This document shows, one piece after another, positions 8,105 to 17,600 of a DNA stretch of 64,000 nt. The DNA lies in NCBI RefSeq assembly GCF_014395785.1, contig NZ_CP060713.1, positions 2,260,501 through 2,324,500 on the forward strand. The letters are read 5' to 3'. Numbering within the stretch: position 1 is the stretch's first letter; the number at the start of each line of letters is the position of its first letter. The translations under genes were made by a program, and so were the position numbers. The stretch is from Nocardioides mesophilus. Its GTDB lineage: Bacteria; Actinomycetota; Actinomycetes; Propionibacteriales; Nocardioidaceae. The notes beneath the pieces are model-generated. The model was not told the origin of the DNA. It worked only from the letters and a program-made list of their open reading frames with translations, and ran no database searches.

Positions 8105-8436
8105 ACCGCACCTGCGTCATCGACGCCCTCCTGGAGGTCTCGCCAGTGGAGTACGTACGGCGTCCACGCGCCTCCACGGAGTCACCGACGGTTTGTCTCA
8201 GCTATCTCCAGCTGAGTCCATGCTCACCGCTGGGCAGAACGTCGTGGAACGTCAACGACTTCGCCCTGCTGGCGATGCTCGGCCTGCTCGGGACGCGCAT
8301 CGTCGAAGCGAGCCGGCATCAATATCCGCCACACCTTCGTCCCCACTATGCTCAACGCCAGCAGGTCGACCCGGGAACCATGCGGAATCGGTGTCGGCTC
8401 GCGTGACGCAAGCTCGTGAGACCACGGGTTCGGTCG

Positions 8437-9186
8437 TCAACGCGTCCCGGGCACCCAGCGGACGCAGTAGGCCTCGTGGTGCAAGCGCGCCGTTGAGGTG
8501 CCGAGCTCCGCGCACGCCCGAGCCATGATCGCCCGAGAATCTTCGAGCTTCGTCCGTCGTGCCTCATCGTCGAGCCGGATCACGGCCGAGTTGGTCGCGA
8601 GGTAGTCACAGAAGTGCTCCGGCGTCACGCTCCAGCCCCACGGGAACGCCTCGACCTCGGTCTCGTCCCGAGGGAACGGATCCTCATCAACGCGGCCGGA
8701 CGAGGTGTCTTCTTGGAGGCCCTTCCCGTCGGGGTCGACGCCTGCAAGGTCGTACTCCCAAGGCTGGATCGGTGTCACCTTGTTCCAGACGAGACCGAGC
8801 CAGCCGCCCGGCCGAAGCACTCGCCGCACCTCCGCGATGGTGGCCTGACGGGGGAACCAGTGCCAGGCGTCGGCGCTGAGCACCGCGTCCACGCTGTGGT
8901 CGGGAAGCGGGATCTGGTCGGCACCGCTCTCGTGCCGATGGGCCGCGGGGAACTGGGTCCGGAGCACGCGCAGCATGCGCGGATCGCGATCGACTGCGTG
9001 CACCGTGGCACCGCGACCGAGCAGCGCGCCGGTCAGTTGTCCGGTGCCGGCCCCCAAGTCGACGATCGTCGTTGCGTCGCGCGCAAGCCAATCGACGGCC
9101 TCGTCCGGATACGTGGGACGCCACCGGGCGTACTCTTCGGCGACCTCGCCGAACACCAGCGCCCGGTTCAGGTTCAAATTCGTCAC
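8437..9186 (-). CDS. Class I SAM-dependent methyltransferase
   Basis: A 249-residue methyltransferase of the Methyltransf_11/25 type. The SAM loop is IVDLGAGTGQLTGALL, followed by the acidic ribose contact in VHAVDRDPRML, and then LRPGGWLGLVWNK. The N-terminus VFGEVAEEYARWRPTYP is typical of family members whose frame starts here, so I chose GTG 9186; an upstream frame to 9351 would overlap the divergent nucleotidyltransferase gene and has no family-like sequence. The methyl acceptor is unknown. Confidence 0.85.
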   Translation of the reverse strand: MTNLNLNRALVFGEVAEEYARWRPTYPDEAVDWLARDATTIVDLGAGTGQLTGALLGRGATVHAVDRDPRMLRVLRTQFPAAHRHESGADQIPLPDHSVDAVLSADAWHWFPRQATIAEVRRVLRPGGWLGLVWNKVTPIQPWEYDLAGVDPDGKGLQEDTSSGRVDEDPFPRDETEVEAFPWGWSVTPEHFCDYLATNSAVIRLDDEARRTKLEDSRAIMARACAELGTSTARLHHEAYCVRWVPGTR

Positions 9187-9334
9187 CGCATCACTCTGCT
9201 GGCCCGGAAGGCCCAGTGCCAACGGGACACGCGGGGATTCAACGCACCTGCGGTCGGCGTCACCGAGCGGATTGTGGCCATGAGCGGAGCCCGTCAGGAT
9301 CCGGAGCGTCCATGGTTGCTGCGACGATGAGATT

Positions 9335-9763
9335 GTGACGGCGAGACTCAAGCGACGGCGTCAGCACGCCGGGAGCGTCATGACGGCGGTGACGCAATGG
9401 GCCAGTGCCCAGGCCGATGTCTCAGGTTTGGCTTTGGTCGGTTCCTACGCGTGCAACCGCCCACGGATGGGCAGCGACGTTGACCTGGTCCTGCTCACGA
9501 ACAATCCCGCCAAGCACAGTCGTGGTCTCGACTGGGTAGTCTCCTTCGACCCAAGAGCAGAGTTGATACGTGATCAGATGTGGGGACCACTGAGAGAGCG
9601 CCGGGTGCGACTGCGTAGCGGCCTCCAGGTCGAGCTGGGGGTCGTGCCGCCTTCATGGGCGGCCATTCCCCTCGATTCCGGTACCAAGAAGGTGCTTAGA
9701 GACGGGTGTCGGATCCTTCACGACCCTGATGGGATCTTTCGGGCGGCCTTGGCGAGACTGTGA
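9335..9763 (+). CDS. Nucleotidyltransferase-fold protein
   Basis: A 142-residue protein with the polymerase-beta-like signature: G36-S37 in LVGSYACNR, then D48 and D50 in GSDVDLVLL. This is the minimal nucleotidyltransferase core used by aminoglycoside adenylyltransferases and MNT/HEPN-type antitoxins. The third acidic position appears as Glu in QVELGVV. No HEPN partner is next to it, so a toxin-antitoxin pair is not supported. It could transfer AMP to a small molecule or protein. Confidence 0.75.
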   Translation: MTARLKRRRQHAGSVMTAVTQWASAQADVSGLALVGSYACNRPRMGSDVDLVLLTNNPAKHSRGLDWVVSFDPRAELIRDQMWGPLRERRVRLRSGLQVELGVVPPSWAAIPLDSGTKKVLRDGCRILHDPDGIFRAALARL

Positions 9764-9937
9764 TCGGGGGTGGCGCTCAACCGACACTGGCTGTCATCGG
9801 CATTTGAGTGCTGCACCCTGTGAGCGCCGATCGGGATCTTGCCTGGGAAGCAGCGAGATCCACTCTCCGCCTTGTCCCGAGAAAGCTGGCGGCCTTCCCC
9901 AATGAGTCGATGGTGAAGAACCTACAGGCCTGACACG

Positions 9938-10522
9938 ATGACCCCCGCGTCGACGCAGTCATGGCCCCGTGTGCAGGAGATGGTGGTCCGTGCCACCGAG
10001 ATCGAAGGCCTCATGGTGATCCGGATGCGTCAGGTCGAGGACGAGCGGGGCACGGTCCGCGAGTTCTACCGCGAGTCATCATGGCTATCGGCGGGTCTGC
10101 CGAGCCTGGGACCGTGGCTGCAGGTGAACCTGACCGAGACCAGACGGGGCGCCGTGAGGGGGCTTCACGCTGAGAGCATGCACAAGCTGGTAGCCATCGC
10201 CTCGGGACAGGCCTTCGGCGCCTACCTCGACCTCAGGGCCGGATCTCCCACGCGGGGAAACGTGGAGCAGCTGCGTCTCGCACCAGGAACCCAGGTGTTG
10301 GTCCCCCAAGGCGTGGCCAACGGCTTCCAGTCTCTGAGCGCTGGTGGTTCGCAATATCTGTACTGCTTCGACCACGAGTGGGTCGCCGGCATGGCAGGCG
10401 TCGCGATCAGCCCCCTCACCGCCGGCATCCAATGGCCTCTCGCCATCGACGCGGATGACCGGTCGCAGGTATCCGCCAAGGATCAAGCGGCGCCACCACT
10501 GACCGAGCTCCCGCCAAACTGA
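9938..10522 (+). CDS. RmlC-like dTDP-4-dehydrorhamnose 3,5-epimerase family protein
   Basis: A 194-residue cupin of the RmlC family. The signature RGAVRGLHAES holds the catalytic-type His77, and the core continues through SGQAFGAYLDLR and VLVPQGVANGFQ to the tyrosine of SQYLYCFDHEW. The usual second histidine in the P-x-G-x-x-H-G-F motif is Asn129 here, so the enzyme may be a paralogue rather than a true rhamnose-pathway epimerase. No other dTDP-sugar gene is nearby, which supports a stand-alone or changed role. A second in-frame ATG at 9980 is an alternative start. Confidence 0.75.
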   Translation: MTPASTQSWPRVQEMVVRATEIEGLMVIRMRQVEDERGTVREFYRESSWLSAGLPSLGPWLQVNLTETRRGAVRGLHAESMHKLVAIASGQAFGAYLDLRAGSPTRGNVEQLRLAPGTQVLVPQGVANGFQSLSAGGSQYLYCFDHEWVAGMAGVAISPLTAGIQWPLAIDADDRSQVSAKDQAAPPLTELPPN

Positions 10523-10574
10523 CCGGACACCGCCTTGGTGCAGCCAGGCTGCGCCGGTGCGGCACACACATCAT

Positions 10575-11084
10575 TCACCCGCCGACGGCACCGTCCGTCG
10601 CCTCGCGCAACAAGTCGAGATGACCGCAATGCCGTGCGGTCTCCTGGATCATGTGGATCATCGCGTAGCGCAGGGTGAAGTCCATGCCGTCGCCGCGGGC
10701 GGCATCGTCGAGGTGGAAATCAGCGACCGCGCGGCGAGATCTCGCGCACTCCTCGACGTAGTCGGCCACGATCGTCACGAGCGTGTCGCCGGGCTCGATC
10801 TGGAAGTTGCCGTGCAGGTCGTCGTCGGTCCACGGCCGGGTCACGTCGAGGTCCGCGAAGTCGATGCTGAACCAGTACCGTTCCGTTCCGGTCAGGTGCT
10901 TGACCACGGTGGCTGGTGTCAGCGCAGAGGGCGGGACGGTCGCGGTAAACGCTTGGTTGTCGGTCAGACCGGCCACCTTGTTGACCACCGTTGCACGGTA
11001 GAAGTCGAGCATGCTCTCCAACATCGTTCTGTCGGAGCCGCGCTGGAGCGGCTGTGTACGCGCCACCGGCCTCACATCGCTCAT
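10575..11084 (-). CDS. DinB / DUF664 family protein
   Basis: A 169-residue four-helix-bundle protein. The hallmark motifs VVKHLTGTERYWF (about 61-73) and the C-terminal ETARHCGHLDLLRE supply the histidine triad of the mycothiol- or bacillithiol-dependent DinB superfamily. Such proteins are usually thiol-dependent transferases or isomerases for detoxification in actinomycetes. It is a single gene, convergent with the RmlC-like gene. The substrate is unknown. Confidence 0.85.
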   Translation of the reverse strand: MSDVRPVARTQPLQRGSDRTMLESMLDFYRATVVNKVAGLTDNQAFTATVPPSALTPATVVKHLTGTERYWFSIDFADLDVTRPWTDDDLHGNFQIEPGDTLVTIVADYVEECARSRRAVADFHLDDAARGDGMDFTLRYAMIHMIQETARHCGHLDLLREATDGAVGG

Positions 11085-11236
11085 TCAGACAGGCTAGGCA
11101 GTCTCCGCGCATCCACCCAGCGGTTTGCGGCTACTAGTTCCATTGACCATGTCCGGCTGATCACCGCGGAGTACGGCCAGCCAAGAGCGCGTGCTGTAGT
11201 CGGCGAGTACCGCCCGGGCGATGACGCTCTAGTGTC

Positions 11237-11761
11237 TTGGCGGTGCGCATTGTTCTGCTGGGAGACAGCCACCTCTCTCGCATCCAGCGCGAGCTCCCTC
11301 GTCTCGGCGAGAGAGTATTGAATGCGGCAGTCGGCGGCGCCACCGTGCTCGATCTCGAGCAGCAGGGTGATGATGCGCTCCTGACAACCGACGACGTCGT
11401 CGTTGTCTCCGTTGGCACGAACGATGGCGCACCGTGGAACAAGGTGCCGGTGAGCGTCTTTCACCGCACGCTGAAGGATTTTGTGGTCAGCCGCCCGGTC
11501 CGGCTGTGGGTGGTGATGGCTCCACCTGGTGTGGACGAATCGAGACTCGGCACGGGGAAGCGAACCAACGCGGTGTTGGATGCGTATCGGGGTGCGACCG
11601 CCGCTGTCGCCGAATCAACCTCCGCCCGGCTGATCGACTCCCGCGCCCTGCTCCGACCTCATGGTTCTCGAGCGTTCAACGGGGACGGTGTTCACCTCAG
11701 CGGCGTTGGTTATCGGCTGCTGCTGCCTGCCGTCGCGAAGGCTGTCTGCCTCGAGAGCTGA
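11237..11761 (+). CDS. SGNH/GDSL hydrolase
   Basis: A 174-residue esterase-lipase fold with all four SGNH blocks: GDS at 9-11 (nucleophile Ser), the Gly of AAVGGAT near 33, Asn in VSVGTNDG near 62, and the Asp-His pair in GDGVHLSGVGY near 150. No signal peptide is visible, so it is probably cytoplasmic. The start could be TTG 11237 or GTG 11243; neither has a strong Shine-Dalgarno. It deacylates an unknown ester. Confidence 0.85.
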   Translation: MAVRIVLLGDSHLSRIQRELPRLGERVLNAAVGGATVLDLEQQGDDALLTTDDVVVVSVGTNDGAPWNKVPVSVFHRTLKDFVVSRPVRLWVVMAPPGVDESRLGTGKRTNAVLDAYRGATAAVAESTSARLIDSRALLRPHGSRAFNGDGVHLSGVGYRLLLPAVAKAVCLES

Positions 11762-11971
11762 AGAGTCCCCCATCTCCCAGTTGCGAGTGGATGGCGGCTA
11801 GATCAGTTCAAGGATCAGCTGGATGACCTGTCGGACGCCTCGATCTCCTCGCGCCGCTCCCTGAGGAACTCGGCGAGGAGCGGTGGCCTCCAGGCGGCCG
11901 TCGGGCTCCGCCCACCGGCGGAAGGACGCATATCTGAGTGGGCGCCTTCACTCGCCACTAGCGTTCTACGG

Positions 11972-12721
11972 GTGAGCCGGAACATCTACGAACTCATCGA
12001 GACAGTGCTTGCCCTGCCGCGTGCTGAGCGGGCCGTGGTGATGGAGCGGCTGAAGGAGAGCCTCGAACGGCCAGATGTGCCCGGCGGCATCATCGTGGAG
12101 CCACATCACCTCGTGGAGCTCGGCGCCAGGTACGTCTTTCCGAAGAACCGCCGCTATGAGCGGGAGACCGTGACCTTGTCGTCGAAGGCCGGGCCCACGC
12201 TGTCGACGAGATGGGGAGCACTCGCCATCGCCGACCCCTGGTTCCCCGAGACTGCGCCCACCACCCCCGCGATCGGCATGGGTGCGAAGGACTACCCGAC
12301 GGCCGTCACCGTGATCACGCGCACCCGCACCGAGACCGGCGCGGGCGAGGTGGTGCCGGTGGCCGCCACGGTCGGCACGGTCGCCGGTGTGGCCACGTGG
12401 CAGCCGCTCGCCGACGATGGCCAGTTCCAGCTCGACTCCGACTCCTCGCTCGGAGCGTTCTACGAGATCACCGACGCGGCCGTCCTGCAACCGCTCTTCG
12501 CGGACGACCTGTACATGCAGGGTATCTTCAATCGGGCGCTTGAAGAGTCGATCGTTTCGATGGAGGCCGATGGACGGACGCTGGCGGCTGCGTTCATGTG
12601 TGGCAAGGACCAGCACCCGGCGTGGGTGGGGTACGACGCGAACGGTGTCGCGGTCGCCGTGCTTCTCGACTTCGGCCTGCTCTCACACGCGCAGGGCCGC
12701 GAGGACGAAGTGACTCGCTGA
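11972..12721 (+). CDS. DUF4241-type protein
   Basis: A 249-residue protein with the pattern of DUF4241: WGALAIADPWFPE, then a P-x-G-x-KDYPTAV segment, a W-P-L-A motif (VATWQPLADDGQFQLD) and GAFYEITDAAVL. The C-terminal part ends in LLDFGLLSH. The family has no settled function and is often found near mobile or toxin-immunity loci. The first 35 residues form an extra helical segment (LIETVLALPRAERAVVMERL). The gene stands alone between unrelated genes. Confidence 0.6.
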   Translation: MSRNIYELIETVLALPRAERAVVMERLKESLERPDVPGGIIVEPHHLVELGARYVFPKNRRYERETVTLSSKAGPTLSTRWGALAIADPWFPETAPTTPAIGMGAKDYPTAVTVITRTRTETGAGEVVPVAATVGTVAGVATWQPLADDGQFQLDSDSSLGAFYEITDAAVLQPLFADDLYMQGIFNRALEESIVSMEADGRTLAAAFMCGKDQHPAWVGYDANGVAVAVLLDFGLLSHAQGREDEVTR

Positions 12722-12758
12722 CTCGTGGCGCGAGCGCGACCTGGCGAACCCCGTTGAG

Positions 12759-13637
12759 TCAGGTGACGTCGAGGCCCAGGTCGTCGAGCCCGCAGCGGGC
12801 GTTTGCGAGGCCACGCTCGTTATCGGCCTGCTCCACGCCGCCCGTGAGATCGTGCGCGGCCAGCCGCCACGCGAAGTACGCTCCCTGCACGGCCCACCGG
12901 AAGCGTCGGAACGCGTCCAAGAGCTGCAGCTCGCCGGCAACCTGCGGGCCCAGCGCTTCGTAGATCATGAGGAACGCCCGAGCTCGCACGGGCCCACCCA
13001 GATACATCACTGCGGACGCCACGTCGTACAGAACCGGCCCCCGCTTCGCCCCGGCCCAGTCGATGAGACCGGTGACCCCGGTGATGTCGTCGTGGACGAA
13101 CGCCTCGGGAGCCGGGTCCGTGTGGAGCACCGACCAGGTGACGGCCATCGGGTCGGTCTCGGCGCGTACCCCCTCGATGGCGCGACCCAGCCAGGCGTGG
13201 GCGTCGACACCGGGCAGCCGCAGCGAGAGCCAGTCCGCCTGGAAGGTCGCCGTCCTTGACCCCAGTTCCGGCATCCCAGCCGTGTGCACACCAGCGAGCG
13301 TCTCGGCGATCCAGCGCTGCTCCTCGTCCGACTCGCCGTCGAGCTCACGGCCGGGCACGTGCTCGAGTAGCGCCAGGGCGTGCTCGACCAGCACGAGCCT
13401 TCCGTCGCGGGTCGGCACCGGCGGTCCGGTGACGAAGCCGGCCCTGGCGAGTGTCGCGGCGACCTCGCCGCCGGCGACCAGGTCGGCGACGGCCGAGGGC
13501 GGGACTCGCTTCGCGACATAGGTCGAGCCTTGATGCTCGACCAGCCAGGTCTCTGAATTCATTCCACCCCCAAGGGGTTTCACCTCGGCGTCAGGCATGC
13601 CCCAGAACTGGTGCAGCAGCTCGCAGGTGTCCGTCAT
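12759..13637 (-). CDS. Aminoglycoside phosphotransferase (APH)-fold protein
   Basis: A 292-residue kinase-like protein. It has the N-lobe start KPLGGGMNSETWLVEH, the catalytic-loop equivalent LHTDPAPEAFVHDD and the metal-binding GLIDWAGAKRGPVLYDVAS. The catalytic Asp in the usual H-G-D motif appears as H-T-D, which keeps the acid. I take the ATG at 13637 (MTDTCELL) rather than 13679, as the first 14 residues of the longer form are unlike the family. Substrates in this fold range from antibiotics to choline and homoserine, so resistance cannot be claimed. Confidence 0.8.
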   Translation of the reverse strand: MTDTCELLHQFWGMPDAEVKPLGGGMNSETWLVEHQGSTYVAKRVPPSAVADLVAGGEVAATLARAGFVTGPPVPTRDGRLVLVEHALALLEHVPGRELDGESDEEQRWIAETLAGVHTAGMPELGSRTATFQADWLSLRLPGVDAHAWLGRAIEGVRAETDPMAVTWSVLHTDPAPEAFVHDDITGVTGLIDWAGAKRGPVLYDVASAVMYLGGPVRARAFLMIYEALGPQVAGELQLLDAFRRFRWAVQGAYFAWRLAAHDLTGGVEQADNERGLANARCGLDDLGLDVT

Positions 13638-13916
13638 GCGCGCCACCCTGACACGGTCGCTGGGGCCACGCACCTTCATTCCGGCACGTCAGAAGGTTCC
13701 CCTGCGCTCGCGGCTCAGGACGTTCTGAGAGCTGCTGACTTCAGGGAGTTGGGTTGATGAGAAGGGCCCGGTTGCGATCTTGATCATTCGCTCCACGACG
13801 TCGCCGCGCTGGTTGGACAGGAGTCCATCTCCGTCGAGCATCGCGTGTGGCGCGATGAGTCTGGTCGAGTTGAAGGGTCGACCTGGACGACACCGCATCC
13901 ATGAAGGAGCAGCGCA

Positions 13917-14564
13917 GTGAAGCAGATGGTCCGAGTGCACAACTTCAACGTGTCCAGCGACGGCTATGGCGCCGGCGACGGGCAGAGCCTGGAGCGGCCG
14001 TTCGGCCACGCCGACCCGGCGGCGCTGTTCTCCTGGACTGGCGCGACGGCGAGCTGGCCCACGCGCACCGAGCCCGGCGGCAGCCGAGGACTCGACGACT
14101 ACCTCGTCCGCGACTTCCACCGCAACATCGGCGCCGAGATCATGGGCCGCAACAAGTTCGGCCCTCAACGCGGCCCCTGGGCTGACCACGGGTGGAAGGG
14201 CTGGTGGGGCGAGGAGCCGCCGTTCCACACCCCGGTCTTCGTCATGACCCATCACGAGCGACCGTCCTTCTCGCTGTCCGACACCACTTTCCACTTTGTG
14301 AACGGCTCTCCTGCCGCGGTGCTGGAGCTCGCGCTCGAGGCCGCCGACGGCAAGGACGTCCGGCTGGGCGGTGGCGCCAACACCATTCGACAGTTCCTGG
14401 ACGCCGACCTGATCGACACGTTGCACGTCGCGGTCGCCCCCGTCGAGCTCGGTCGTGGATCCCGGCTCTGGAACTCACCGGACGACCTCCTCGACTGGTA
14501 CCACCGCGACATCGTGCCCAGCCCGACCGCCGGGGTCGTGCACCACCTGTTCTGGCGACGGTGA
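13917..14564 (+). CDS. Dihydrofolate reductase-like (RibD C-terminal) protein
   Basis: A 215-residue reductase. The NADPH-binding motif DVRLGGGANTIRQFLDADLI sits near 140-160, preceded by the conserved G-R-N-K/M-F segment (AEIMGRNKFGP) and TPVFVMTHH. These single-domain relatives of RibD reduce small heterocycles or carbonyls with NAD(P)H. The GTG start at 13917 has GGAGCAGC upstream. It forms no clear operon, though the ABC exporter follows 77 bases on. Confidence 0.85.
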   Translation: MKQMVRVHNFNVSSDGYGAGDGQSLERPFGHADPAALFSWTGATASWPTRTEPGGSRGLDDYLVRDFHRNIGAEIMGRNKFGPQRGPWADHGWKGWWGEEPPFHTPVFVMTHHERPSFSLSDTTFHFVNGSPAAVLELALEAADGKDVRLGGGANTIRQFLDADLIDTLHVAVAPVELGRGSRLWNSPDDLLDWYHRDIVPSPTAGVVHHLFWRR

Positions 14565-14641
14565 CCAGTGCGGCGGGCGACTCCCCGGCGCGGAAAAACC
14601 AGGAGAAAACCGCAGCCGATCCCGCATAGCGTGGTCGCATC

Positions 14642-17600
14642 ATGACCGCGCTCACCACCGAAACCGTCACACCGGACCAGCAGCGCCCGCCGCAGGAGGG
14701 GTCCGACCCGTCCCGCAGGATCGACACGTCACGGATGAAGAGCCCAGTGGCGATGGCCGCGCTGGTCGCATCCGCGGTGGGAGCCGTCGGGATGACGCTC
14801 GGCACCGTCGTGGCCGGGAAGCTCGCCGAGGACCCGACCCGGAGCCTGGTCTGGTTGCTCGCGATCTGCGTCGTCGGTGCCGCCGTGGTCGACACGTCCG
14901 GGAAGATCGCCTGGGTCGGCTGCTCGGACCGCGCGGAGGGCCGGCTGCGCGAGGACCTCCTCCAGGCGGCGCTGCGTCAGCCGCTGGCCGCGCTGAGCGA
15001 GCAGGCAGTGGGCGAGATCCTCGATCGGATCGACGACGACTCCCACGAGGTGGGCAACCTGGTTCGGTGGCAGATCTGGATGCTGGCCCGCACCCTGTTC
15101 GCCACCCTGCCGATGTGGGTGGTCGCCGGGGTTACCTGGTGGCCTTCCTTCATCCTCTTTCCGGTGCTCGCCGGCGTCACGTGGTTCGCCATCCGGTCGC
15201 TGCTCGGTGAGATCGCGCGCCGCAAGGTGGTCGAGGAGATGGCGTGGACCGACCACGCGGCCGTGCTCGAGGAGGGGATCGCCGGGCGCGATGACCTGCG
15301 CACCAGTCTGGGCCAGGCGCACGTGCTGCGGCGCGTCGCGTGGCTCTCCGCCGACGTGCACGCCAAGTTCAAGGCCGTCGTCGACATCGAGAGCCGCCTG
15401 GTCCGACGGGCCGGCGTCCTGCTCCACGCGCTGCTTGCGGGCGTTGCGGTCGCCGGGGTGGCGCTCGCGTCCGGAGGCAGCCTCTCGGTCGCCGAGCTGG
15501 TGACGCTGTTCCTGGTCACCTCGACGTTCGTCGGCCAGATCGCGATGGTTGCCAACCACCTGCCGGACCTGCAGGCCGGCCTCGGAGCCGTCATCCGACT
15601 GCGGCAGATGCTCGCCGTCCCGCCCGAGCCGGAGGGAGGGAGCCCGCTGTCCGAGGGACCGCTGGACCTGGAGCTGCGCGGTCTTCGGTTCTCCTACGCG
15701 GAGGGGACGTTCGCGTTGCAGGGGATCGACCTGCAGGTCCCCGCGGGCCAGACCGTCGCCCTGGTCGGCCGCACGGGCTCGGGCAAGTCGACGCTGGCTG
15801 CGCTCGTCTCGCGCGCGATGGAGCCGCCACGAGGGACGGTGTTCCTCGGCGGCACCGACGTCCGGGAGCTGGACCTCCAGCGCCTCCGGCGTTCGGTCGG
15901 GGTGGTCACGCAGCGCACGGAGATCCTCGCGGGCACCCTCGCGGAGAACATCACCCTCTTCGCCGATACCCCGCGCAGCACGGTCGAGGCGGCGGTGGCG
16001 GAGCTGGGCCTGGACGGCTGGGTCGCCGGGCTGCCCGACGGCCTCGACACCCTGCTGGGCCCCGGCGGCACGACGCTCTCGGCCGGCGAGGAACAGCTCG
16101 TCGCCTTCGCCCGCCTTCTGGTCCGTGACGTGCGCGTGGTCGTGCTCGACGAGGCCACCGCGCGCATGGACCCGCTCACGGAGCGCCGCGTGGTGGCGGC
16201 CGCCGACCGGTTGCTCGCGGCCCGGACCGGCATCCTCATCGCCCACCGGCTCTCCACTATCGAGCGGGCACCGCTGGTCGCCGTACTCGAGCGCGGGCGC
16301 ATCGTCCAGCAGGGCGCCCGCACGCAGCTCGCCCTCGCGACCGGACCGTTCCGCGACCTGCTGGAGGCCAGCCACACCGAGCACGGTCACGACCATCCCG
16401 CCGGGGACGGCATTGACGCCAAGGGCGTCGTCGCGGCCGAGCTCTCCGAGGCGGACCACACCGGTGTCGGCGGCCGCCGTCGCTCCGGCCCGCCGCCGCA
16501 GATCGAGGACGTCGGCACGGGTCCCTCCCTGGCGCGCGGCATCGCGCACGCGTTGGCGGTGCGTCCGGCCTGGGGTGCGTTGGGAGCTCTCCTGTTCCTG
16601 GTCGTCTCCCTCGCCGGCGCGCAAGGGGCCGTCACCGGGCTGCTCTGGGGACGCGTCGTCGAGGACCTTCAGCGTGGCGGCAGCCCCACGTGGCTGACCG
16701 GCGCGGTCGTGGTGAGCCTGCTCACTGCGCCCGTGCTGCTGGCCAACGCCTTCGGGCGCTACCCCCGTTGGTGGATCGAGGTGATGCTCCGGGCCCGGAT
16801 GGCGGTGCTCTACGGCCAGACCCGGCAGCGCCGTCTGGTGCGGACTCCGCCCGGCGAGGTCGTCGCACGCTCGATGGACGCCGACCGCTACGCGCGGTAC
16901 GCCGACCGTTGGGTCGACTTCGTCAACGGCCTGATCATCGCCGGCGTCACCGCGCTGCTCGCCGGCACCTGGCTGGCCGGTGCGGTGCTGCTCGCCGTGA
17001 TGGTCGCCTCGGCACTGGCCTCGACGCTAGGCCGGCCCATCGCGGGCCGCTCGGCGGCAGCCGCGTCCACGGCGCGGGCGGGGTTCGGCCGCGCCCTCGT
17101 CTCGGCGCTGGACTCCGCGCGCACCGTGAAGCTGGCGGCCGCCGTCCCCGAGGTCCATGCTCACCTGCGCCGCGTGGACTCCGGACGCGTCGCTGCGGCG
17201 GTGAAGGAGCACCGGGTCCAGGCCTTCCTCGACGGCGTGCCCATGGTCATGGTGCAGTGCGGCGTCGTGGCGGCCTGGGCGATCTACTTCTCGGGCGGCT
17301 GGAGCCTCGCGATCGCCCTGCTGGTGGCCAACGCGGTCGGCGGCTTCGACTGGTTCGGCCGGGTCGCCGGGATGGTCGTCACAGAGGCGCCGGGGACGCG
17401 CGCCTGGCAGAAGGAGACCAGCCGGTTCGCGGGCGGCGCCGACCTGATGGACCTTCCGTCGCGGGTGGACCTCGTCAGCGGGGACGCCCCGGAACCCGAG
17501 CCGGTCCAGCGCGTGTCGCTGGAGCGCCTCGAGCTCTCCGGGTTCTCGGCGGTCCACGACGACGGCACGATCGGCGTCAGCAGCGTCGACCTCACCGTGG

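Larger units (their letters stand above)
5821..8406 (+). pseudogene. Decayed tyrosine recombinase (integrase), split by an IS21-family element
   Basis: Removing the IS and one copy of its 5-bp duplication joins 5821-5889 to 8110 onward in one frame: RYRLSTLSHRLPGVGLHR then TCVIDALLEVSPVEYVRRPR, and on to NDFALLAMLGLLGTRIVEA. This matches actinobacterial phage-type integrases in which RTCVID, EYVRRP and the LLGLxG(L/T)RxxEA block occur in this order. After about 8315 the frame slips: INIRHTFVPTMLN (the R-H-T catalytic region) follows directly, and DPGTMRN appears in another frame, so the catalytic core has an internal deletion plus frameshifts. The gene was dead or died before or after IS entry. 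It marks a former integrative element. Confidence 0.8.

Noticed and set aside
9335-9763. MNT/HEPN toxin-antitoxin pair
   Set aside because: The nucleotidyltransferase is present but neither neighbour has a HEPN domain.
12759-13637. Antibiotic resistance gene
   Set aside because: The APH fold also serves choline, homoserine and other kinases; nothing in the sequence indicates an antibiotic substrate.
13689-13916. Minus-strand coding relic upstream of the RibD-C gene
   Set aside because: A short clean frame exists on the minus strand (about 50 residues), but it has no ribosome site and no recognisable family.
14729-16624. 631-residue minus-strand ORF
   Set aside because: Antisense shadow of the ABC exporter, with the same biased composition and no recognisable motif.
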